A stretch of 64,000 nucleotides of DNA from Owenia fusiformis (Eukaryota; Annelida; Polychaeta; Sabellida; Oweniidae), in contig CAIIXF020000009.1 in assembly GCA_903813345.2 (NCBI GenBank), positions 24,143,759 to 24,207,758 of the forward strand, given 5' to 3'. The notes beneath the pieces were generated by a model that was given only the letters and a program-made list of their open reading frames with translations, made no database searches and was not told where the DNA came from. How positions within the stretch are numbered: the stretch's first letter is position 1; every line of letters starts with the position of its first letter. Positions 27,501-39,500 of this stretch are shown here, one piece after another. Position numbers and translations under genes: made by a program.

Positions 27501-30500
27501 AAAAAGACCCTTTTTAACACTGACATGGTCATTGAAGATGAAATCTTAAATCTTAAGTCAGATTTGAACTTCTGAGAACATGAAAATGATTTTGAAAAAA
27601 AGTCAGTCTAAACAGTATTTGTTAAGTTATTGGAAGTTGTAAGAATTTGTTACAGACGCCAACTGCCGTCCACCAACCGCCAACCATCAACCACCAACCG
27701 CCGCCACCAAAACTGTGAATACTTATTTTCTGCTAAAATTGTCAAATAATATTGTTGTTACTTTTGTTGCTAAATTGGAGGAAAATTCAAATATTTGAAA
27801 TCACATATAGAAGACCATTTTCAAAATTAAATCATGAAAAATAATATTTGGATGATAAAATCATCCAAATTTTGAACAAGACTTTAAAGTTATTTAATGA
27901 TTTCTTTTCAGGGCCATAGAGGAAGTTATGAACTACGTTAAAGTCCTAGAAATTGCTTCAGGGAACGCACGTATCGATTTGAAAAATGACAACTTCAATT
28001 TCAAGATATATGGAGAGCTAACGTATCATGTGGGCTCCTCTAAAAATTTTGGGTGCATTTATAAAGGATCAAATTTTGATCAACTTTGTGGGCGTTATAC
28101 CGTCAAAATAAACTGACTAACAATATACTTTACAGCTTTATCAAATTAGTTAATTCTCTGTTATGTGTATATTTCAATCAATAGCAACCATGTAACACCA
28201 AAATGTCAATAAAAAATTTATGCAGATTTACAATTTTCTGTACTCTGGGAATTTCTTAAGTTAAAGTTTATTTTTTTCAAACAATGTGAGTGCAAACTGC
28301 CAGATACATGATATATGATAAAAAGAAGTTATCCATATACATTGTATAAGTAGGCTCCAAATGACACATATCACAAACCCATTGGATGTGCTGAAAGGAA
28401 GAGGTGCGTTTATTGGCAAATACCCCTATGGTCAAAATGAATAATTCTTAGGTGTAACATGAAGAATAGAATGTCATATAACTCTTTGGAAAATATTAAA
28501 GTGCTCGGGCACACATAGGCTGAGATAGGGGCGATTTAGTTTAGTGAGGTTGTATTGACTTACATGGGGCTGTTCATCATTGACTTAACATGAGGATATC
28601 AGCAGATCCCAATAGAGGCCATTGGTTTCTTGATTATCACAAAAATACCAAAAATACACTATGACCTGAATCGATTGCAAACTTAATAATTTCACAATAT
28701 GACACTATTATTTATCTCATCAAATGTGCAAATATGAAGTTTGCAAGCGATTCAGGTCACTATTACAGTTTTACATATTCTACCTTAATTACTGAAAATC
28801 AGCACTAAAATGGCTGCCATTTTTAAATGAGAAGCCATTTTGAAAATTGGCTTTCGAGCTGAACTTCTAGCTCCATAGGGTATATGAGTTCAAAATATGA
28901 ACAAAATCCGGCCTACAGTATTTGAGTTATTGCCCGGATGGACGGATGTATGTATGGACGTACATACGTACGGACGAACGGAAGCGTTCCCTATATCCTT
29001 CCGAACTTCGTTTGATGGGATAATTATCACTAAATCATAACTGTATTAATTAGAAAGAGGAATGTTCATACATGACATTACTAAACTTAGGTTTATAACA
29101 CTATTCAAAGATGACTCGATAAAAGAAATCAGACAAAATATTGGTTTATCATTTACTAATGTCAACCTCACCATACCTCATAACCTAGACTTTCACTGGG
29201 ACTTTAAACTGCCACGTTATACTAATATTAAATAATTACACAATTATGTTACCTAAAAACATCTTCATTAATATGTTGAATACGAGGATCTTACTGTTTG
29301 TGCTGGTATGTATTTACCACACAAGAAGCTTGGTTGAGGCAGAATGTGATTGCAAGCTAAGTGCATCTCAACCCCAAGTTCAATCAGAGATCATAAAGAA
29401 TAAACTTCACCTACAGGAACGTATCATTGATGGGTGCGTATGTGTTTTTTATTATTTCAAAACAAAATGCATATAAAAGTTGTTTTTCAATTTATATGCT
29501 TCTACAGATTGACTTCCTAGCTTTTCTAACATCAGTGAGACCTATTCTTTTGCAAAAGAGAAGTAAAAAAGAAAGAAAAGCTTTTCATCAACTATGTTAT
29601 CAAGAAAAAAAATTCACCCACAGAAATAAACACAACCTATACATCCACATGTTGCTTGCATTTCTTTTATGTTATACACTATGTTTTTTAATATTATCTT
29701 ATATATAGTGATACAACATTTGATTACAGATTATTGCCGTAACACCAAATAAATATTTTATAATAAAAAAGAGAAATGTTGGGAATAACTAACCACTAAT
29801 TTGGGGAAATGTTTTGTTACAAGGATGTATATGTAACCTCCAACATAGTTTTCCCATTCTTTCTATTGTACTAATATGCAATAATTCTTTGATTCTAGCC
29901 TTGAGAAAAACTACGAAAATATTTTAAATGAAAATAAATTCAAACTGGAAAGATTATCGAATGTTAAGCGAACATCTAAAGCCATGTGGGAAACAGTCTA
30001 TAAACTATGTGAGTAATGAACTATTTGAGTAAAGAGCTATGTGAGTAATGAGCCATGTGAGTACAAATGATTATCACTCATACATTTTTGAGGGTACAAG
30101 GCTGATTTCTAAAATTTAAAATTTTTGTAAACTACATGTAGTATGTTATATATAAATAGATCAATAGCAATGTTTCTCCGTCCATATTCAAAGTGCCATA
30201 GTTTTGTATACTGTATTTAAGTTCATTATTCAATAAAGCTACCTCTTATCATTATTGAATAAAGCTACTTGTTATCATAATTGAATAAAGCTACTTATTA
30301 TCATTATTGAATATAGCTACTTATTATCATTACTGAATAAAGCTACTTGTTATCATTATTGAATAAAGCTGCTTATTATCATTATTCAATATAGCTACTA
30401 ACAGATAACTATATTTTAAACATTATTTTATTTAGCTGACCAATGTTCAAAGAAAGGACATCTTCGCTGCCTTCACTCTGGCGAATGTATACACTGGCTA

Positions 30501-33500
30501 TTTGTAAGTACAAATGGTAATGCTACAGTAGTAGTCACTATGACAATTGGTTACAATAGAGTTACAATATCTGATTTTATCATGAAATTCCTTTTTCTAT
30601 ATATTTATGAATGAATTTTACTCTTTCCTAAGAATTGATTTTCTTGACACTGAAAAAATGGTTCATTTTGAGCGGTGCTCAGATTAGAGAGGTTTTCAGA
30701 AAAACAAGTTTAACTGTATATACCTTTTGATTCTTTAAATATAGGGTTGTGATGGTATAGTTGACTGTACGGATGGATCGGATGAGGATAAAGATCTTTG
30801 TTGTAAGTTGGTATTCAAATTAATATCCAATATCCTATAATTTGGATCTCCATTCAGTTTTAAGTTTAATTTTATCACATTAGTTTTATTTACATTTTTT
30901 TTCACAAGTATATTTTTAAGACGATTCAATTCATATGAAAATGATTTTCAATTCTGCATCTTCATCTTCATAAAACTATTGCTAAAATTGAACTGCAATC
31001 TTGGCATCATATATGTAACCCAGGCCCGTAGCCAGGGGGTTTCGGGTTCGGGCGAAACAGGTGAACAACAAGAAAACAAATGTGTACAAATGTCCCCACC
31101 TATGGGTGATCCCGTCAAATGGTAATCCTAAAAATGAGTAGACAAGACTTTACCGACACAATTTGAGGACGGAATATCCAAGATGGCCACCTTAAAATTT
31201 ACCCAGAATGCCAAAAAATTAGTCAGTTCTGTGATCTCTCTCACAGTTAACCAGAAAACATGTAAACAAGGCTTTACAAACAAGATTTTATGACGGAAAA
31301 TCCTTAATGGCTGCCTTGACATTTATCCAGAATGCCAAAAAACTAATATCTTCTAGATTTTCATACTAAGAATCATCCCTGAAAATTTGAAATTGATTTA
31401 CCAAACAGTTCACCTGGAAATGCATTGACAAAACTTAACAGACAAGATTTTAGGACAGAAAATCCAAAATGGCTACCTTGACATTTACCCAGAATGCCCA
31501 AAAACTAATCAGATCTTGATTTTTATACTAAGAATCATCCCTGAAAATTTGAAATTGATCTACCGAATGGTTCACCTAAAAACGCGTAGAGGACTTTACA
31601 GGCAAGATTTTAAGACAGAAAATCCAAAATGGCTGCCTTGACATTCATCCAGAATGCCAAAAAACTAATCAGATCTAGATTTTCATACTAAGAATCATCC
31701 CTGAAAATTTGAAATTGATCTACCAAACGGTTCACCTGGAAATGCGCAGACAAGACTTTACAGACAAGATTTTAGGACAGAAAATCCAAAATGGCTGCCT
31801 TGACATTTACCCAGTATGCCAAAAAACTAATTAGATCTAGATTTTCATACTAAGAATCATCCCTGAAAATGTGAAATTGATGTACCACACGATTCACCTA
31901 AAAATGCGTAGACAAGACTTTACGGGCAAGATTTTAAGATGGAAATTCCAAAATGGCTGCCTTGACATTTATCCAGAATGCCAAAAAACTAATCAGATCT
32001 AGATTTTCATACTAAGAATCATCCCTGAAAATTTGAAATTGATCTACAAAACAGTTCACCTGGAAATGCGTAGACAAGACTTAACAGACAAAATTTTAGG
32101 ATGGAAAATCCAAAATGGCTGCCTTGACATTTACCCAGAATGCCCAAAAACTAATCAGATCTAGATTTTCATACTAAGAATCATCCCTGAAAATTTGAAA
32201 TTGATCTACCAAACGGTTCACCTGAAAACGTGTAGACAAGACTTTACAGACAAGATTTTAGGACGGAAAAGCCAAAATGGCCGACAATAAAAAAGTGATT
32301 ATGAGTTTTTGCTGATTTTTCTTTACAAAATTATCACATATAACTACTGTTAACAATAACATAGGCTTTTACAACAAAGTACACCTGAAATTATTTATAA
32401 AGCTACAAAATACTTAAAGTATGAAAAGTGAAAAACACCATTCAATATGATACAAAGTATTATCGCGCGCTAACTTTTCTTAAAACATTCAAAATGGCTG
32501 ACATGACTGAGCTAACAGGTCCAAAACCTAATCAGATCTAGAATGAAGTGAGCTGAACAAGATGTTAAAGTTTCAAAAGCAACTGTGAAGCCATTTTTCT
32601 TAAAGTTTGCAGTAAGGATTTTAGCATTTGACTTCAAAATGGCCGACAGGAAGTAGGTATTGAGTTAAATTTTTTTCATCCACATCTAGATGCACTCATA
32701 AGTTATCCCTGAACATTTGAAGGTGATATCTGTAGCGGTTTTGGAGAAAACTGCCGGACGTACAGACGGACAGACGGACAGACAGATGCGCCTAGGCCGA
32801 CAATATGGCCCCACACTATGTGGTAGGGACATAAAAAGAACCCCACCCCTAGATTTTTTTGGAAAAGTGAACCCCCCTTGGAAAATTCTGGCTACGGGCC
32901 AGTAACAATTCTACTGTTTTCAGTGAATCCTATACCAGTGGGAACAAAATTGAAGGGTCTCATCCCAGCCTACCAGACCTGCTTTCTTTCAGCAGTGACA
33001 GAAGTTACACTCAACGTAAGACCTGTTAGAACAGAGAGGCTACAGCATTTCCCACAGGTTATAAAAACATTCGGTGTTGCCGAGTTCAGCTTTAATGATT
33101 CAAATGGGAGGTTAGTTATTTTGTTACTTATTAATTCCAAAATTATTATGATGAACATATATTTCAAACTTAATCTGAGGTTTGTTCATGTTTTTTTAGT
33201 TATCAACATTCAAAGTCTATAGTATTGTATTGTATCGTATTGTATCGTATCATATCGTATCGTATCGTATCGTAACGTATTGTATCGTATCGTAATGTAA
33301 CGTATGGTATCATATTGTATTGTATTGTATTGTATTTTGTTTACCACCAATGAAGGTGAGCAATACCTTTTGGGTTCATTCCGTATACAGTCGTAATTAA
33401 CGCATGTAATCATGGATGGCAGACCCAGGAACTCCTCCTTGAAGGAGCTCTGTTTTCTTTTTTGTACACTCATACATAGTCATACAAGTACACACCACGG

Positions 33501-36500
33501 CTTTTTGTACAAGTTGTGGACCACTTAGGCAAAAGCCCTGAAGTAATTGACGCAAACAAGCAAATTAAGTGTTGCCTGAACCGGGGATCGAATCCAGGAC
33601 CTACTGCAGTACACGTGCTTAAGCTGAGCTATATGGGTGGACTTGTTATATAAAGGAATATTCCTTGCTATCATGTACCATTTCTCTCATGATATGGTAG
33701 GTTTAATAACAATATATACTTTCCACATTTAGCAGAACATGGAAAATGTTTTGAAATGGTCAATATTGATTTCAAAATGCACTGTTTATTTCAAGTGGGC
33801 TGTCACCTTTTCACTCTTCACACAGGAAGTGATGTCATGAACTATTAAATTTGCATATAGCACTAGGGAAGGAGGTATCAAGAATGACAAAATTAGATGA
33901 ATATTCTTTGTCAATTTTGTCAATGACTAAATCCTTCTGATAATTTCCTTTTTAATTCTATGTTGACAAGCCCTCAAATATTTTTGCACAGAAATTGAGA
34001 ACCACTTGGCCAGAAGTGATTTTCTGCTACTTTCCTACACTGTTATGGGCAAGGGTATAAAAGTTTCCAGTTTATAATATCACTTCCTGTGAAAAATCTT
34101 AAAAGATAGCCTACTGGAAATTATCAATATATTTTTAAATGATCAATATTAACCATATCAAAACATTTTCACATGTTTTGCGATGTTATAGCTTCCATAA
34201 TAGGATAGAAATTGTCTGGCAGGGAATATCCCTTTAAATTTACAAAGATAATTATTAAAGTTGCATTTCTGCCATAAAGTTATGAACGATTTGCAAAGTT
34301 GCAAGGATAGTAGTGATGTCACACCTGCTTTCATTCGTCGTTTAGTAGCATTCTCTGACCCTATTTTGTGAATAACTTTCATTAATATTGTAATGTTTAA
34401 ATTTCAATTCATGGTTATTGTTATCTAGCAAACTAAAAACATTCAATATTACCCCATCAGATTATACCTAATAATACAACATTATCTAAAGAATAAATTG
34501 TTGTATTTAGAGACTTTTTGTTGCTATATTGGAGGGAAATTCAAATATAATTTTCAAAATTAAAATGAAAAATAATATTTGGATGATAAAATCATCCAAA
34601 ATTGGAACAAGACTTTAAAGTTGGTTAATGATTTCTTTTCAGGGCCATAGAGGAAGTTATGAACTTAGTTAAAATCCAAGAAATTGCTTCAGGGAAAACA
34701 CTTATCGATTTGAAAAATGACAACTTCCACTTCAAGATACGTGCAGAGCTATCGTATCATGTGGGGTCCTCTAAAACTTTTGGGTACATTTATAAAGGAT
34801 CAAATTTTGATCAACTTTGTGGACGTTATTCTCTCAAAATAAACTGACTAATAATATACTTTACAGCTTTATAAAATTAGCAAATTCTCTGTTATGTGTA
34901 TATTTCAATCAATAGCAATCATGTTGAGCAGTTTCTAAATTGTATCTAAACATAAATATACATGTAACACCAAAATGTCAACAAAATTGTCAATAAAAAT
35001 TTTATGATACAATAAATTGAAAAAATGTTAGTTTTGTGAAATTTCATGGCATAACCTATTACATGAGATTATATACATGACATAGTGGCTAATTTTGTCT
35101 TATATTGTATATCATAGCAGAATATAATAGTGTGATAAAAACCAACAATAACCGAACCAAGGGAGTCAAAAACCGAACTGAACCAAAAATGTTAAAACCA
35201 CTTAAAGAGGAAAACTTCAGTTAATTGATACACCTGGGTGTCTTACGTAACATGTGAAATGCCTACCAGATAACAAACAGCCAATCAGCTGTCAGCAGAG
35301 GATGTGGCTTAGCAGTAGTGGGGTCATTTATATTTATAGCATGACTTTTCATTGACATGTGCTTTAAGAAAAGAAATCTATAACATCACAACCATTACAA
35401 CATAATATCTTTGTAGATTAATGAGACTGTATAAATGTAACTGTATAAATGTAGTTTGTATAATTGTAGTCTGGCCATGGCCTGATAACACAGTGGCCAT
35501 GCTTTAATAAATTCTAAAATTCTAAATTCTTTATAAACACAAGCACAAGGCATATTGCAGCTTTGTTTACATGTTTTAACCTCTGACCTGAGAGCATTGC
35601 AGACTATTGGTCAATTTGAAATTAAATCCACATCCAACTGCTCATTTTTAATGAGATCTTTGAATATTTTTTTTCAAATATGCTTGAAATATACTCAATA
35701 ATACTTGAATATGATTTCATATTTTTTATTATGGCTTTTTACATGACTGTAGCAAATTTGGGTCTTTGATACTTCTTAGAAATCATGATATCGGCAAAAT
35801 CAAAATAAATTTACTGGTTTCAGTGATTCAAACATTTTCAACAGACATAATTGACTGTTCTTGGCTGTTCCATCTTCCTTTTATACCTGGTTTTCCCCTT
35901 TAACTGTTGAAATAATTATGTGTGTCAGCTGATAGCTTGTATCTTTTTCATTCAATTAGAAATATCATCAGAGTTTTTCTCAACATCAGAGTTTTCTTGA
36001 TCTACATCTTCATTATTTAAGCGCACGCATGTTTACAAATAGCAATTTTCCCCAGAACAAAATAAGGTTAATGATGGTCAGAGCTCTTTTTTTTTCTTTT
36101 TTTTTTTTCGCTTGATTCACCATTTTTTATTAATCCTAAATTGGCTACAAATGCCAGAAAAATATACATCCTTAACTCCATTTTTAAGTTCCGTATGAAT
36201 TGACCTTAACTTGTAAGTAGTCACTGACCATAATGGTCAGTTCTTATCCATAGAAAACTCCACACCCAATTCTCAGAAATAGTTGTTGAACTTTGTTGTA
36301 TTTATTGTTATCTTCACTTAGAAGCCTGTAGCATGTAGACTATCTGAACTAGCTAGAACTAAGAGGCTAGCTCTCTGCTAGGTAGGAGTGTCAGGTTTCA
36401 ATCCTACAAGATTGCTCTTTCGGTTAGTATACATGGTAAAGTTTATACTCCGCCTAACTTATAAGTGGTTGGCACACTTCTTGCGCTAATTGCATAAATA

Positions 36501-39500
36501 TCACACAAATATTTCAGTTAGATTTTTCTTATTTTTAAAACTGATTTATAAGGCAGCTGTTTATTCCTAGCATATCAATCTTGAAATAACATATCTTATC
36601 TTGATATCAATTACTTATAATTCACATACTTCAGTCAGTCCAAACTTATGTGACCTAACATATACCTTATCTTGTTCCTGGTTTGTACAAAATATGATAT
36701 GTTCAGGAAATTGTAGTTTATTATTTAGCTGGCAATCTTTCATCATTCTTTTTTTTTCCCCTTTATTTCACTATATTTTTTACAGTTACAGTATAAATAC
36801 ATATTCATAACCAGGGATTTGAAAATGGTTAATACTATAAGGGTGCAAGTATCTCAAAACAATCACAAATTATATAAAGTATCATTGTTATCCTATGCTG
36901 CGTTTAGAGTTGCCCTATGTAACTGGAGATCCAGAAACAACTTGGCGGTCGTAAATGCCTCAGATAAAAATTCACTGTGCACAATTTGCTAAATACTAAT
37001 CATTAATGGTAGAAATAAAACGTTATGCCCCTTAACTTAAATTAAAGCTGGCCAGAGCAGTGTTTAACTTCATGTAATTATTCATTAAGATTCACTTTAT
37101 CTGTACAGATAAATACATCTTTCATATTTTATAAAATTTGGAGCTGGTTGTATGAGGGTGCAAGTGTTTCAAATTTACAATCACAAATTATATAAAGTAT
37201 CATTGTTATCCTATGCTGCATTTAGGGTTGCCCTATGTAACTGGAGATCCAGAAACAACTTGGCGGTCATAAATGCCTCAGATAAAAATTCACTGTGCAC
37301 AATTTGCTTAATAAATGTAATTCAGTTTAAGAGTGAATATTGTCATCCTCTAAATTTTAAATCTTGACAGAGTGCAAAAAGTTCAAATGTTCAATTATTT
37401 AATTGAATTCACTTTATCTGGCTCTGAAAAATAAATAATCTGTGAATCACTGTCATTTGTCATTTAGCCTCATTTCAAATTCATTGTCATTAGATAAGAA
37501 AAGGAAAATATTTCATGCTATGTTGAAGAGTCCTCAAGATAGATTAATCCAAATTGTTTACTTGATGTTCTTTACTTTTAAAAGTTTTCAAAAGGTTTGA
37601 ATGATATTGTCAGGGTTCAATTGCAACTTGATCATATTGTCAAACTTGGTCAATGATCTCTCTGCAGCAGCTTTGCACATTTCATTAAAATCCTTTGTAC
37701 TGGTGTCTTCCTCAGTTTCCAAATCATTCTCCATAACTTGAGTTTGTATATTTCTTCGACTGCACTTAGTCAGTTGAAACGTATCAGTAGACTTAGTTTT
37801 TGTTAATAATGTTCAGAGCTCAGTGGTTTCGGCTAACTCTCGAACCCCTAGTTATTGTATATACAAAAATAATAATGCCATACCTTATCAGTATGCCCAA
37901 TGAAAAATCTCTGTGCACCATTTGCTATCTGCATAGTGACCACTACAGCATGGCATGGGTAGACTATAGACCTACCACTGTTGGTCCATAACGCCTGAAG
38001 TTTAAAATGTTACAGTCAGTGGGTAAATGAACATGTAACGTTACATAAGGGCGGGGGGTCCTTAAAAATAAACAAATTATTAACACATCTGAATCCCTTG
38101 AAATAAAAAATAATGCACATTGTATTCTAAATCTACTTAGTTTCACATCTTTTGGATTGTTTAAGTACATGAAAAATTACTTAATTATTGGTAACTTTAC
38201 TTTTCACTTGTTTATACATGTATATTAGGGGTCCCGCGATTCATGGATATATCGATGCATCGGCTCGTTTGGTGACGATACGAGCGTATCGATACGAAGA
38301 CTCAAATATTGATACACCAAAAATATTATTAACATACCTGAAATCCACCATATTTTGCCGAAATCTACTGAATATTTGACTTTTTTGAGAAATTGTTCTT
38401 ATATCTTTTGTTTGGTTTCTCGCTGGACATGACACGCCCAAAATGGTGTATAAATGCGAACAGAATGTTTAGCGGATTGACAGTCAAAATGCGAACAAAT
38501 AACTCGTGTCTTGATCAACGTACTTTGTTTATAATTATTCTATATACTTTTTGACAATTTAGCCATGAATAAATATAATCTTTGAACTTTTTATTCGATA
38601 GAACGCTGCGTTAAAAATTGCCTACTAATATTGATAACTCTTATAAAAAACCGAACAATATTTACGTTCGGAGTATTAATGTTGACCGGAGTTTGAAAGT
38701 TTTGAAAACAATTGATAGAATTATGGTCGTGTAAATATCAAACTTGGGTAGTTGTGATATACTAATACGGCCCCTAATAGAAAATTTACTGTAGTACTTT
38801 GTAACATTCCTCAGTAAAGGGAAAGCAAAATATGCATAGCTGGCTACTATTCAGCAGGTAGGCTTGATACTTGACAATAGTTTTTATGCTGCATCTTAAT
38901 CAAATGTCACAGCAAGTGATAGACTTTCAACCCGACCTCAGCTTCGTCAGTTTTGCACCCCCCCCCCTCCCCCGGTTCAACTACACTATTATGTATCGTA
39001 TCGTTGCTCGTATCGTGACCTGAGTATCGAGATACGTATCGTATCGTTTCATAATGTATCGTGGGACCCCTAATGTATATGTGTCTTTGACATCCAGTAC
39101 ACGTTAGTGTTTAAAGAGATATAAAATAGGTTGACATACATCTTTAGTACTTGCTCCTCCAAAGCCAACAATTCTTCTCAACTGCAGTATGGGGTCAGGC
39201 TGAAGACTCTGTAAGTACAATGTGGTAATATGTAAGCACAATGTGGTAATATGTAAGTACAATGTGGTAATATATAAGCACAATGTGGTAATATGCAATC
39301 CATTGCAAGTACAAAGCGGTAATATTTTATACACAATACAAATAAAAAGTGATCATATGTTATCATAATGTGGGAATGAATATGCAATTACACAATGGTA
39401 ACAAAATCACAAAATAATAACATCTAACCACAACATAGTACCATCCATAAATATGGTCAAAGTGTTAGACAAGGCATAAACATGCAAAATGTCACCACCA

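Larger units (their letters stand above)
522..37883 (-). other. Giant WDR90 intron hosting four antisense linker-like genes
   Basis: This intron is bounded by donor gtatgg after exon 10 (...GHTDK) and acceptor ctag before exon 11 (VSCISLNG...). It holds the four plus-strand linker-like genes and most of the mobile elements listed below. The other WDR90 introns visible here are about 0.2-2 kb, apart from the 5.6 kb first intron, so this one is exceptional. Part of the size comes from tandem gene duplication and part from later transposon insertion. Splicing across it is inferred from protein continuity and phase, not shown by transcript data. Confidence 0.82.
34848..37883. other. 3' flank of gene 4 and remaining WDR90 intron
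   Basis: AATAAA at 34992-34997 is the likely gene 4 poly(A) signal. The rest is AT-rich with no supported exon. It contains the diverged direct repeat 36838-36990 / 37147-37310 and a 67-codon open stretch on the minus strand (37588-37791), both listed separately. Confidence 0.5.

Noticed and set aside
33560-33642. Possible functional tRNA gene
   Set aside because: A- and B-box-like words are present, but no acceptor-stem pairing or cloverleaf could be formed, and the segment continues into a SINE body and tail.
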